Assembly: GCA_026169815.1 (NCBI GenBank)
Contig: JAPFDT010000053.1
Span: forward strand, 1-64,000
Direction: 5' to 3'
DNA: 64,000 nucleotides
Source of the DNA: Pseudogracilibacillus sp.
GTDB lineage: Bacteria > Bacillota > Bacilli > Bacillales > Amphibacillaceae
Numbering within the stretch: the first letter of the stretch is position 1; every line of letters starts with the position of its first letter. Shown here piece by piece: positions 1 to 8,558 of this stretch. Below the pieces are notes generated by a model, which was not told the origin of the DNA, did not search any database, and was given only the letters and a program-made list of their open reading frames with translations. Made by a program: the position numbers and the translations under genes.

Positions 1-340
1 AAAGTTGCTCTCCCGTCGTTAAAGTTGCTCTCCCGTCGTTAAAGTTGCTCTCCCGTCGTTAAAGTTGCTCTCCCGTCGTTAAAGTTGCTCTCCCGTCGTT
101 AAAGTTGCTCTCCCGTCGTTAAAGTTGCTCTCCCGTAGTTAAAGTTGCTCTCCCGTAGTTAAAGTTGCTCTCCCGTCGTTAAAGTTGCTCTCCCGTAGTT
201 AAAGTTGCTCTCCCGTCGTTAAAGTTGCTCTCCCGTAGTTAAAGTTGCTCTCCCGTAGTTAAAGTTGCTCTCCCGTCGTGAATGTTGCTCTCCTGTAGTT
301 AAAGTTGCTCTCCCGTCGTGAATGTTGCTCTCCTACAGTT
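1..340. repeat. 20-bp tandem repeat array, 17 units, continues beyond the window edge
   Basis: Seventeen head-to-tail 20-bp units with consensus aaagttgctctcccgtcgtt start at base 1, so the array probably extends to the left. Variation is mainly C/A at position 17 (cgtcgtt or cgtagtt), with more decayed units near the right end (gaatgttgctctcctgtagtt type). It lies beyond the 3' end and terminator of the symporter gene. A related array with the same TTGCTCTC core occurs at 59546-59760. There are no spacers, so it is not a CRISPR. Function unknown. Confidence 0.95.
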
Positions 341-365
341 GTTTTTCGGTATAATAGAAAATAAA

Positions 366-415
366 AACTCACCTTTCGTAAAATGTAAGTATTTTACGAA
401 AGGCGAGTTCCATAT
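366..415 (-). terminator. Rho-independent terminator of the symporter gene
   Basis: A near-perfect 18-bp inverted repeat (aactcacctttcgtaaaa with ttttacgaaaggcgagtt, one G-U pair) surrounds a short loop. Read on the minus strand it is followed by a T-rich run. It lies just downstream of the minus-strand symporter stop. Confidence 0.85.
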
Positions 416-425
416 TAAAACTTTA

Positions 426-1646
426 TTATTTATCTTCAAATGCAGTGCGGTCAATTTCATCTTCAGATCCTGCGACCACAACTGCTGCTGAAGCGTCTCC
501 TACAATGTTAATCGACGTTCTAAACATATCTAATATACGGTCGATACCTGCAATAAGTGCAATACCTTCTAATGGTAAGTTAATGGCAGCTAGCACCATG
601 GCAAGCATAATCATACCCGCTCCTGGTACACCTGCTGTTCCAATTGATGCAAGTACAGTCGTTAGTACTACAGTCGTTAATTGCATCAGTGTCATATCCA
701 TTCCATAAAATTGAGCAATGAATACGACAGCAACACCTTGATAGATTGCTGTTCCATCCATATTAATCGTAGCTCCTAAAGGAAGAACAAAACTACTAAT
801 TTTATTGGATACTCCTAAATTTTCTTGTGTATTTTTAATCGTTACAGGTAATGTTCCCGCACTACTTGCTGTACTGAAAGCAACAATAGCAGCTGGAGAA
901 ATACCTTTGAAAAAAGTTAATGGATTCATTTTAGCAAACATTTTAACCGATAAGGAATAGACAATGATGGCATGAAGCGCACAAGCAATTGCTACGGCTA
1001 TAATAATCTTTAATAAAGGCAATAATACTTTCGGTCCATATTCTCCAATGATTGGAGCTACTAAACCAAGTACACCAATAGGCGCAAATCTCATAATGAC
1101 TCCGGTAATCTTAAACATTATCTCTGAAAAAGCATCAAAGAACTGATAAACAGGGTCAGCTTTACTACCAATAAATGTAATGGCTAATCCGATAAAAATT
1201 GCAAAGAATATAATTTGTAAAATATCACCTTCAGCTAAAGCAGTAAAAGGGTTTTCCGGAACAATCTCTAAGAAAGTTTGTACAACACCTTCTGTTTCAT
1301 TTACTTCTACCTCAGTTTCTGGTACATCAATTGAAAGCCCTTCCCCAGGTGAGATGAGATAAGCAATACCTAATCCAATGGCAATAGCTATTGCAGTTGT
1401 AATCATGTAATAACCAATCGTCTTGGAGCCAACACGACCTAATGATTTTGGATCCCCAATACTAGCAACTCCAATAACTAAAGTGGATAGTACTAAAGGG
1501 GCGATAATGAACTTAATAAGTCTTAAAAACAAATCTCCTAATGGTTGTAAGACACTAATTGACTCTTTAAAAATGAGTCCTAATATAATAGCAAGGACAA
1601 AAGCGATAAGTATTTGACTTAATAAATTTCCTTTAATTTTCTGCAT
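426..1646 (-). CDS. Sodium/proton:dicarboxylate or glutamate symporter (DAACS/SDF family)
   Basis: This 406-residue multi-pass membrane transporter belongs to the family of GltP, GltT and DctP, which couple uptake of acidic amino acids or C4-dicarboxylates to Na+ or H+. Visible family marks are the serine-rich re-entrant loop (FSTASSAGTLP), the NMDGTAIYQG motif that binds cation and substrate, and the C-terminal GIDRILDMFRTSINIVGD segment. Length is normal for the family. The start is fixed by an AGGAGG site 10 bases upstream of ATG. The gene is monocistronic, with its own terminator. The substrate (glutamate, aspartate, dicarboxylate or cystine) cannot be decided from sequence reading. An acidic, Ser/Asp-rich C-terminal tail is ordinary. 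Confidence 0.92.
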   Translation of the reverse strand: MQKIKGNLLSQILIAFVLAIILGLIFKESISVLQPLGDLFLRLIKFIIAPLVLSTLVIGVASIGDPKSLGRVGSKTIGYYMITTAIAIAIGLGIAYLISPGEGLSIDVPETEVEVNETEGVVQTFLEIVPENPFTALAEGDILQIIFFAIFIGLAITFIGSKADPVYQFFDAFSEIMFKITGVIMRFAPIGVLGLVAPIIGEYGPKVLLPLLKIIIAVAIACALHAIIVYSLSVKMFAKMNPLTFFKGISPAAIVAFSTASSAGTLPVTIKNTQENLGVSNKISSFVLPLGATINMDGTAIYQGVAVVFIAQFYGMDMTLMQLTTVVLTTVLASIGTAGVPGAGMIMLAMVLAAINLPLEGIALIAGIDRILDMFRTSINIVGDASAAVVVAGSEDEIDRTAFEDK

Positions 1647-1800
1647 CTGTTCTACTCCCTCCTTATTTAATATTTATGTTGTATAACAGAAATTATTATT
1701 AGTATAACTTATTAGAATCCATAAGTTAAGCAAATATCGTAAAATAAGGATAAAATTATCTATTCAGAAAATAATAATATTAAGAAAGGTGTGGGCAATA

Positions 1801-2580
1801 ATGCGAAAATATATGAGCGCTATATGTTTATTATTGATGACAACATTATGGCAAACAGATATAGTAGAAGCACATGGTTGGGGGTATAAAAAAAGTACTA
1901 ATAATAAAGCACCAGCAATTGGTCAATATGAAGAGATAATAAATGATTATTCTGTCTTTTATATGGATAAAAATACAGAAAAAGATATTTATTTAACCTT
2001 TGATAATGGCTATGAAGCCGGTTTTACTAATGATGTATTAGACGTTTTACGTGAAGAAAAGGTTCCGGCAACTTTTTTTGTTACAGGACATTACGTGGAA
2101 GAAGAACCTGACATTATTAAACGTATGGCAAAAGAAAATCATATTATCGGAAACCATTCTTATCATCATCCAGATTTTACAACAATGACAAAAAAGGAAA
2201 TTGAAAAAGAATTACAACTTGTCGAAGAAGCAGTTGCTAACATTACTGATCAAGTAGAAATGAAATATGTAAGACCACCGCGTGGAACTTTTAATGAACA
2301 AACTTTAAAGTGGACGGAGGAATTAGGCTATGTGTCCATGTTCTGGTCATTAGCATTTAAAGATTGGGAAACGAATCGTCAAAAAGGTGCTCAATATGCA
2401 TATGATCAAATCATGGAACAAATTCATCCTGGAGCAATTATTTTATTGCACACAGTTTCAGAAGATAATGCAAAAGCTTTAAAACAAGTGATTCAACAAT
2501 TAAAAAAAGAAGGGTATTCGTTTAAAAGTTTAGATGATTTATTATGGAAGGAATTAATCTATGAAGACATTCTATTTTAA
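1801..2580 (+). CDS. pdaA: Polysaccharide deacetylase PdaA, muramic delta-lactam formation in spore cortex
   Basis: PdaA removes the acetyl group from N-acetylmuramic acid during delta-lactam synthesis in the spore cortex, a mark needed for germination lytic enzymes. The 259-residue protein begins with a signal peptide (about residues 1-25) and then carries the NodB domain: TFDNGYEAG, where the usual second Asp of the TFDDG metal motif is Asn as in PdaA proteins, then GNHSYHH metal ligands, RPPRGTF, and the C-terminal ILLHTVS. The Asn-containing TFDNGYE motif and overall match point to PdaA rather than to a peptidoglycan GlcNAc deacetylase. The ATG at 1801 follows AGAAAGGTG at good spacing, so it is preferred over an in-frame upstream start. 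A terminator overlaps the stop codon. Confidence 0.9.
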   Translation: MRKYMSAICLLLMTTLWQTDIVEAHGWGYKKSTNNKAPAIGQYEEIINDYSVFYMDKNTEKDIYLTFDNGYEAGFTNDVLDVLREEKVPATFFVTGHYVEEEPDIIKRMAKENHIIGNHSYHHPDFTTMTKKEIEKELQLVEEAVANITDQVEMKYVRPPRGTFNEQTLKWTEELGYVSMFWSLAFKDWETNRQKGAQYAYDQIMEQIHPGAIILLHTVSEDNAKALKQVIQQLKKEGYSFKSLDDLLWKELIYEDILF

Positions 2581-2597
2581 ATAGGGTGTCTTTTTTT
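2564..2597 (+). terminator. Terminator overlapping the pdaA stop codon
   Basis: Inverted repeat aagacattctattt / aaatagggtgtctt followed by seven T. The pdaA TAA lies inside the hairpin. Confidence 0.75.
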
Positions 2598-2676
2598 GGT
2601 ATAATGAGAAAACATGTTTTAATCGAACTTGTTGTTTGATATAATGTAGTAATAAAGAAATGGAGTTGAGCTAAAA

Positions 2677-4257
2677 ATGAAGCGAGAAGATTTAATTGCT
2701 CCCGACAATTATAATATCGTAAAGGATATTGAGAAGTATGCAGAAGAGCCAGAAAAGTTAGCGCTCATGTATATGGATAAGACAGGATTACGTCAAGAAA
2801 TTACATATGAAAATTTATTAGACAATGTAAATAGAGTTGGAAATGTCTTATTAGAAAATGGTTTAAAAAAAGGTGATAAATTACTCGTCATGGTGCCACG
2901 TTTAGTAGAGGCTTATGAAGTGTATTTAGCTGCGTTAAAAACAGGTATTATTATTATCCCTAGTTCAGATATGTTAACAACATCTGATTTACAATATCGT
3001 GTTTCACATGCTGGTGTAACAGGAGTTGTAAGTATCTACTCATCAGCAGAAGCCTATAAAGGGCTTGAGCAATATGAATATTTGATCAAATTTTCTTTAG
3101 GAGATAAAGTCGATGGTTGGCATCATTTAGATGAATTGAAAAAAGATGCTTCGACAAGTTTATCCATTCAAACGTCTAGTAAAGATGATATTGCATTTTT
3201 ACCATATACGTCTGGTACGACGAGTAACCCGAAAGCAGTAGTTCACACACACGGGTGGGGTTACGCACATTTACGAACAGCAGCGGATAATTGGTTAGCA
3301 ATTGAAGAAAATGATAAAGTATGGGCAACAGCTGCACCAGGTTGGCAAAAGTGGGTATGGAGTCCACTGTTAGCAACATTAGGTTCTGGAGCGACAGGAT
3401 TTGTTTATAATGGACGATTTAATGCAGAACATTATCTACATTTATTAGAAACAGAAGAAATTAATGTATTATGTTGTACGCCAACAGAATATCGTATTAT
3501 GGCAAAATCTGATGAATTAGCTAATACGGATTTATCTGCGCTTCATAGTGCAGTTTCAGCTGGAGAACCGTTAAATCGTGAAGTAATTGACGTATTCCAA
3601 AAGAATTTTGATATTACAGTGCGTGATGGGTATGGTCAAACAGAATGTACGTTACTTCTAGCTTTTATGAAAGGAATGGAAGTGCGTCCTGGCTCAATGG
3701 GAAAACCTACACCAGGTAATGAAGTCGCAATTGTTGATGAACAAGGTGATCCTGTAGAAGCAGGTGTTGTAGGTGATATTGCTTTAAAATTAAATAGCCC
3801 AGCCTTATTTAAAGGCTATTATTTAGATGAAGAAAAAACAAACGAAGCAATCCGTGGTGATTATTATATTACAGGTGACCGCGCGAAAATGGATAATGAA
3901 GGCTACTATTGGTTTGAAGGTCGTGACGATGATATCATTATTAGTTCTGGCTATACAATTGGACCATTCGAAGTAGAAGACGTTTTAGTAAAACATCCTA
4001 AAGTAAAAGAATGTGCTGTTGTAGGTTCACCAGATGAAATTCGCGGACAAATCGTAAAAGCATTCGTTATTTTACGAGAGGAAGCAGAAGATGAGGCGGC
4101 TTTAATTAAAGAATTACAAGACCACTCAAAACGTCATACAGCTCCGTACAAATATCCGAGAAAAATAGAATTTGTCGAAGAATTACCGAAAACAATCTCA
4201 GGAAAAATAAGACGAGTAGAATTACGTGACTTAGAAAAAGCACGTTATAATCAATAA
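2677..4257 (+). CDS. Acyl-CoA synthetase, AMP-forming (YtcI/MbcS-like)
   Basis: This 526-residue ANL-superfamily enzyme activates a carboxylic acid to acyl-CoA through an acyl-adenylate. Motifs in order: phosphate-binding loop YTSGTTSNPKAV near residue 173, YGQTE near 320, TGDRAKMDNEGYYWFEGRDDD near 405, the hinge, and the catalytic lysine in PKTISGKIRR near the C terminus. The N terminus (MKREDLIAPDNYN) and overall pattern match B. subtilis YtcI and the MbcS group, which act on short branched or medium-chain acids. True acetyl-CoA synthetases are longer. It is monocistronic, flanked by terminators. The exact substrate is inference. Confidence 0.85.
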   Translation: MKREDLIAPDNYNIVKDIEKYAEEPEKLALMYMDKTGLRQEITYENLLDNVNRVGNVLLENGLKKGDKLLVMVPRLVEAYEVYLAALKTGIIIIPSSDMLTTSDLQYRVSHAGVTGVVSIYSSAEAYKGLEQYEYLIKFSLGDKVDGWHHLDELKKDASTSLSIQTSSKDDIAFLPYTSGTTSNPKAVVHTHGWGYAHLRTAADNWLAIEENDKVWATAAPGWQKWVWSPLLATLGSGATGFVYNGRFNAEHYLHLLETEEINVLCCTPTEYRIMAKSDELANTDLSALHSAVSAGEPLNREVIDVFQKNFDITVRDGYGQTECTLLLAFMKGMEVRPGSMGKPTPGNEVAIVDEQGDPVEAGVVGDIALKLNSPALFKGYYLDEEKTNEAIRGDYYITGDRAKMDNEGYYWFEGRDDDIIISSGYTIGPFEVEDVLVKHPKVKECAVVGSPDEIRGQIVKAFVILREEAEDEAALIKELQDHSKRHTAPYKYPRKIEFVEELPKTISGKIRRVELRDLEKARYNQ

Positions 4258-4267
4258 ATAATATAAT

Positions 4268-4315
4268 AAGCGTATGAAATTCAAAGATAGTAGTTGATTT
4301 CATACGCTTTTTTTG
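4268..4315 (+). terminator. Terminator of the acyl-CoA synthetase gene
   Basis: Stem aagcgtatgaaat / atttcatacgctt with a loop of about 14-16 bases and a run of seven T. Confidence 0.88.
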
Positions 4316-4351
4316 TTGCATAATTTTTTCTAAAAAAAGTAAGCGTAATAG

Positions 4352-4411
4352 TTGAAAGTCAAAAAAGGTCAGAGTATAATGAATTCATAGTCAAAGATAG
4401 TCAAAGTCAAA
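4352..4411 (+). promoter_or_regulatory. clpE promoter with two CtsR operators
   Basis: A sigma-A promoter reads TTGAAA (4352-4357), 17 bases, TATAAT (4375-4380). Two direct-repeat CtsR boxes overlie it: AGTCAAAAAAGGTCAGA at 4357-4373 fills the spacer, and AGTCAAAGATAGTCAAA at 4389-4405 covers the start-site region. An extra GTCAAA follows immediately (4406-4411). The CtsR consensus is a tandem GGTCAAA heptad spaced by three bases, so both fit. Repression by CtsR and heat/stress induction are expected; CtsR itself is not in this window. Confidence 0.9.
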
Positions 4412-4459
4412 TTAACATGTAAATAAATGTAAATTAAAAATACGAGGAGGAAATAAACT

Positions 4460-6601
4460 ATGAAATGTCAACAATGTAAAGTTAATCGAGCGACTGTCAA
4501 TATGCAAATGCATTTAAATAATGAAAAGGTTCAACTGCATGTTTGTCACGATTGTTTTGAAGTCATTAAGCAACAAATGAATCCTGATAATTTCTTCCAA
4601 CAAGGTGGAAATATGAACGAACATCCATTTTTCCAAGGAGCAATGGGTGGTCAAGGTCAAGGAAACAGTCGAACTCAAACACAACAACAAACAGCCAATG
4701 ATAATGGTTTATTAGATGAATTAGGAACAAATGTAACAGATTCAGCACGTAATGGTCAGATTGATCCGATTATTGGTAGAGATCCAGAGGTAAAACGTGT
4801 AATTGAAACGTTAAATAGACGAAACAAAAATAATCCAGTATTAATCGGAGAGCCTGGAGTAGGTAAAACAGCTATTGCTGAAGGGTTAGCACTTAAAATA
4901 ATTGAAGGAGATGTTCCTGCTAAATTAATGAATAAAGAAGTGTATGTCATCGATGTAGCTTCTTTAGTTGCTAACACAGGAATTCGTGGTCAGTTTGAAG
5001 AAAGAATGAAAGAACTGATAACTGAAGTAAAAGAAAACCCTGATGTTATTTTATTTATTGATGAGCTACACTTATTAGTCGGAGCAGGTTCAACTGAAGG
5101 ATCACAAATGGACGCTGGGAATATATTAAAACCTGCACTTGCACGTGGTGAACTACAAATCATTGGTGCAACGACATTGAAAGAATATCGTCAAATTGAA
5201 AAAGATGGTGCACTAGAACGTCGTTTCCAACCAATTACAGTAAAAGAACCTTCAGCAGATGAAGCGGTATTAATTTTACAAGGAATTAAAGATCGTTATG
5301 AACAATATCACGGTGTAACGTATCCTGATGAAGTAATTGAAGCATTTGTTTCATTGTCATCTCGTTACATTCAAGACCGTTTTTTACCAGATAAAGCAAT
5401 TGATTTAATGGATGAAATTGGTTCACGTCTAAATTTAGCACATGCTGAAACAGATACAGAATCATTAGAAGAGCAATTAGAAAAAATCGTTGCTGAAAAA
5501 GAAGCAGCAGCTGAAAAAGAAGAATATGAACAAGCAGCAAACTTACGTTATCAAGAAATACAATTACAAAAGCAATTAGATAAAGCAAAAGATCAAGATG
5601 AAAAAGAAGCAGTAAGTACAGTTGTAACAGTAGAAGCAGTTGAAGAAATTATCGAGGAAAAGACAGGTATTCCTGTTACAAAATTACAAGCTGATGAACA
5701 AGAGAATTTAAAAAACTTTGCAGAACATCTACGTGCGAAAGTAATTGGTCAAGATAAAGCAGTTGATAATATAGCTAAAGCAATTCGTCGTAGTCGCGCA
5801 GGATTAAAATCTAAATATCGTCCAATTGGATCTTTCTTATTTGTTGGTCCAACAGGAGTAGGAAAAACAGAATTATCGAAAGTACTAGCTGAGGAATTAT
5901 TTGGTACACGTGATGCATTAGTGCGTTTAGATATGAGTGAATATATGGAGAAACATACGGTATCTAAAATTATCGGTTCACCTCCAGGGTATGTAGGACA
6001 CGAAGAGGCAGGACAATTAACTGAAAAAGTGCGCCGTAACCCATATTCGATTATCTTATTAGATGAAATTGAAAAGGCACACCCAGATGTACAAAATATG
6101 TTCCTACAAATTATGGAAGATGGGCATTTAACAGACTCACATGGAAGAACAGTAAGTTTTAAAGATACAGTTATTATTATGACGAGTAATGCTGGTACTG
6201 GTTATAAACCAATTAGTGTCGGCTTTGAAAAGCAAAATGATGCGATAACTAACCTTGATATGTTAAGTGATTATTTCAAGCCAGAATTCTTAAACAGATT
6301 TGACAGTATTATTCGCTTCAATGAACTAGAAGAAAGTCACTTATTAGAAATTGTCGACTTAATGCTAAAAGAATTAGAAGCTAATATTGAAAATGATTCA
6401 CTTGAAATTAACGTAACAGACGATGCAAAAGAGAAAATCGTTCAACTTGGATATGATCCACGTTTCGGTGCTAGACCACTCCGTCGTGTTATTCAAGATG
6501 AAATTGAAAACCAGTTAACAGATTTAATATTAGAAGAAATCGACGTTGAAAAAGTCGAAGTAGTACTAGAAGAAGACGAAATTGTTGTAAAAACAGTATA
6601 A
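4460..6601 (+). CDS. clpE: ATP-dependent unfoldase ClpE (Hsp100, AAA+)
   Basis: ClpE unfolds damaged proteins for the ClpP protease and is strongly stress-induced in Bacillaceae. The 713-residue protein opens with the ClpE-specific zinc finger (CQQC near residue 3 and CHDC near 29). A glutamine-rich linker follows, then AAA-1 (GEPGVGKTA Walker A, LFIDELH Walker B), a UVR-type coiled middle domain near residues 335-375 in place of the ClpC N domain, AAA-2 (GPTGVGKTE, ILLDEIEKAH), and a C-terminal D2-small domain (DPRFGARPLRR). The zinc finger separates it from ClpC and ClpB. The start follows GAGGAGG. The CtsR-controlled promoter directly upstream supports the assignment. Confidence 0.97.
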   Translation: MKCQQCKVNRATVNMQMHLNNEKVQLHVCHDCFEVIKQQMNPDNFFQQGGNMNEHPFFQGAMGGQGQGNSRTQTQQQTANDNGLLDELGTNVTDSARNGQIDPIIGRDPEVKRVIETLNRRNKNNPVLIGEPGVGKTAIAEGLALKIIEGDVPAKLMNKEVYVIDVASLVANTGIRGQFEERMKELITEVKENPDVILFIDELHLLVGAGSTEGSQMDAGNILKPALARGELQIIGATTLKEYRQIEKDGALERRFQPITVKEPSADEAVLILQGIKDRYEQYHGVTYPDEVIEAFVSLSSRYIQDRFLPDKAIDLMDEIGSRLNLAHAETDTESLEEQLEKIVAEKEAAAEKEEYEQAANLRYQEIQLQKQLDKAKDQDEKEAVSTVVTVEAVEEIIEEKTGIPVTKLQADEQENLKNFAEHLRAKVIGQDKAVDNIAKAIRRSRAGLKSKYRPIGSFLFVGPTGVGKTELSKVLAEELFGTRDALVRLDMSEYMEKHTVSKIIGSPPGYVGHEEAGQLTEKVRRNPYSIILLDEIEKAHPDVQNMFLQIMEDGHLTDSHGRTVSFKDTVIIMTSNAGTGYKPISVGFEKQNDAITNLDMLSDYFKPEFLNRFDSIIRFNELEESHLLEIVDLMLKELEANIENDSLEINVTDDAKEKIVQLGYDPRFGARPLRRVIQDEIENQLTDLILEEIDVEKVEVVLEEDEIVVKTV

Positions 6602-6613
6602 AACAAAATATAG

Positions 6614-6648
6614 AAATCCGCTAATCATGAAGGTTAGCGGATTTTTAT
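6614..6648 (+). terminator. clpE terminator
   Basis: Stem aaatccgctaa / ttagcggattt, 9-base loop, T-rich tail. Confidence 0.85.
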
Positions 6649-6862
6649 AATGTTGATATATATTTCATATTAATTTAGATGACCTTACATATTCTATATA
6701 AATTCTCTCCACTGGTGCAAATTAAGCTTAAAAGATATAAGTGTGAATCAGTGGAATATGATAATAGGTTAAAATTTAAAAAGTAACATGAATATTTTTT
6801 AAAAGACTATCTTAAAAAGCAATATTTATTCTAACGCCTAGAGTAAGCACAAAAACCTTCGA

Positions 6863-7240
6863 ATACTACGCGTAGGAAGGGTCTTGTACGCAAAAGAAGT
6901 ATAAAAATCATGAAGTATTGCGCGTAGGAGTGGTCTTGCACGCAAAAGAAGTATAAAAACCATGAAGTATTACGCGTGGGAGCGGTCTTGCACGCAAAAG
7001 AAGTATACAAATCATCAAGTATTGCACGCAGAAGTGGTCTTGCACGCAAAAGAAGTATAAAAATCATCAAGTATTACGCGCAGGAGTGGTCTTGCACGCA
7101 AAAGAAGTATAAAAATCATGAAGTATTGCGCGTAGGAAGGGTCTTGCACGCAAAAGAAGTATAAAAACCATGAAGTATTGCGCGTAGGAAGGGTCTTGCA
7201 CGCAAAAGAAGTATAAAAATCATGAAGTATTACGCGTAAG
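6863..7240. repeat. 51-52-bp tandem repeat, about seven units, in an 800-bp intergenic region
   Basis: Between clpE and the SPFH gene, about seven copies of a 51-52-bp unit follow one another. Constant segments are GTCTTGCACGCAAAAGAAG and TATAAAAATCATGAAGTATT; the GCGCGTAGG part varies. Frames open through the repeats on both strands only because the unit lacks stops; they have no ribosome binding site or codon logic, so I do not call a gene. The rest of 6649-7420 is AT-rich and shows nothing else I recognise. Function unknown. Confidence 0.9.
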
Positions 7241-7420
7241 AATATTTTTTTATAAATATAAAACAAAACTCTACCTTAACTCCTAATTATGTCGCATCAT
7301 CTGTCTATTGTGACATTAATATAGTGTAGAAATCTGGTTATTTTATCTTCTAATAGTGGCGTTATTATAAAAAATGTGTCTTTTGGCGACACTATCATTG
7401 AAGGGAAAGGAGTTTTTAAC

Positions 7421-8014
7421 ATGATAGTAGAGAAAGATACATGGTTTATAAATGGTTATATTAGTAGCTTAGTTATCGCTGTTGCATTATTAGTTGCCTT
7501 TTTAAATATTTTTCATCAACAAATGGTCGTTGCTGTTATTAGTTTTTTATTGTCAATTGTATTAATAACTGGATTGACGATGAATCAACCAAATGAAATT
7601 GTCGTTGTTCAATTATTTGGAATGTATGTTGGTTCGATTCGTTCAACTGGGTGGATTATGACAGTGCCTTTAACGAGAAAAACAAAAGTCTCACAAAAAA
7701 TTCATCGTTTTACAACAGAGACAATTCACATACAAGTTGAAGACAATCAATTGGCTGGTGTATCAGCTGTTGTAACGTATAAAGTAGTAGATGCCGCAAA
7801 GGCACTTTTCACAGTCGATGCATATCTTCCCTACGTTAAAATGGAAGCTTATTTATTAATGAATACAATAGCTGTTCCTTATTTAAAACAAGAAGGTGCT
7901 ATCAACATGAAAGAAATAAATGAAGAAATGAAACATAGTTTACAGAAAAATGTCCATTTTGCAGGGGTTGAAATTATCGCCTGTCATTGTGTTATCGATG
8001 AAAAACAAGTATAG
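7421..8014 (+). CDS. Short SPFH/band 7 domain membrane protein
   Basis: The 197-residue protein has two N-terminal membrane segments (about residues 10-50) and then a band 7/SPFH core. That core is recognisable from IVVVQLFGMYVGSIRSTGW, the conserved TVPLTRKTKVSQKIHRF stretch, and the VEDNQLAGVSAVVTYKV strand pair. SPFH proteins scaffold membrane microdomains. Family members are usually 280-330 residues; this one stops just after the SPFH core and lacks the coiled-coil tail, so it may be truncated or a minimal version. The ATG at 7421 is preceded by AAAGGAG. A terminator follows. Confidence 0.7.
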   Translation: MIVEKDTWFINGYISSLVIAVALLVAFLNIFHQQMVVAVISFLLSIVLITGLTMNQPNEIVVVQLFGMYVGSIRSTGWIMTVPLTRKTKVSQKIHRFTTETIHIQVEDNQLAGVSAVVTYKVVDAAKALFTVDAYLPYVKMEAYLLMNTIAVPYLKQEGAINMKEINEEMKHSLQKNVHFAGVEIIACHCVIDEKQV

Positions 8015-8060
8015 ACTTTTTCCTGAAAAACCTTCATACATAGAGGTTCACACACTTATT

Positions 8061-8095
8061 TAGATCAGTATAAAAGCTGATCTTTTTTTATTTTA
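8061..8095 (+). terminator. Terminator after the SPFH gene
   Basis: Stem agatcag / ctgatct, 8-base loop, seven T then ATTTT. Confidence 0.85.
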
Positions 8096-8107
8096 TCAAA
8101 AAAACTA

Positions 8108-8156
8108 TTGACAAACTAGTTGGTTGGTTATATGGTTAGTTATACAAGTGACTAAC
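8108..8156 (+). promoter_or_regulatory. Promoter and GntR-type operator of the ABC operon
   Basis: TTGACA (8108-8113), 17 bases, TATGGT (8131-8136). The inverted repeat GTTAGT-N10-ACTAAC (8135-8156) overlaps the -10 and start region, placed for autorepression by the GntR regulator encoded next. The GGTTGGTTA stretch in the spacer may add a half-site. Confidence 0.65.
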
Positions 8157-8189
8157 ATGTAATTCGATATAGAAAAGGAGGGCTGGTAC

Positions 8190-8555
8190 ATGGTGCTTAA
8201 GTTAACCGATGATAAGCCTATCTACATCCAAATTAAAGAGTATATAGAAGATTCCATAATAGATGATGTCATGAAGGCGGGCGAGAGAGTTCCTTCAACG
8301 AACGAATTAGCAAAACATTACCAAATTAACCCAGCTACTGCCAGGCAAGGAATGAGTGAGTTAGTAGCAGAAAATATATTACAAATGAAACGAGGTGTCG
8401 GTATGTTTGTAACCGAAAATGCAAAGGAAATTTTAATAGAGCAAAGACAGCAGACATTTTATGAAAAATATATTATTCCAATTCAACAAGAGGCGAAAAA
8501 GTTAAAAATAACCGACGATCAACTTTATAAGATGTTAAAGCAGAAAGGAGAATAA
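8190..8555 (+). CDS. GntR-family regulator, YtrA subfamily
   Basis: A 121-residue repressor with an N-terminal winged helix (KPIYIQIKEYIEDSI, then PSTNELAKHYQINPATARQGMSELV as the helix-turn-helix) and only a short C-terminal dimer helix, as in the YtrA group that controls ABC transporter operons. It is the first gene of a three-gene operon with an ATPase and a membrane protein, and an inverted-repeat operator sits on its promoter. Start ATG follows AAAGGAGG. The effector is unknown; in relatives the system often answers to envelope-active compounds, which is inference here. Confidence 0.88.
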   Translation: MVLKLTDDKPIYIQIKEYIEDSIIDDVMKAGERVPSTNELAKHYQINPATARQGMSELVAENILQMKRGVGMFVTENAKEILIEQRQQTFYEKYIIPIQQEAKKLKITDDQLYKMLKQKGE

Positions 8556-8558
8556 TGA

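Noticed and set aside
1..340. CRISPR array at the left edge
   Set aside because: Units are 20 bp and contiguous with no spacers, and no cas gene is visible.
445..708. Plus-strand frames inside the symporter gene
   Set aside because: They lie opposite a well-supported transporter gene and have no ribosome site or family match.
6831..7266. Open frames on both strands across the 52-bp repeat
   Set aside because: They are repeats of the unit itself, with no ribosome sites; the same peptide recurs because the unit length permits an open frame.
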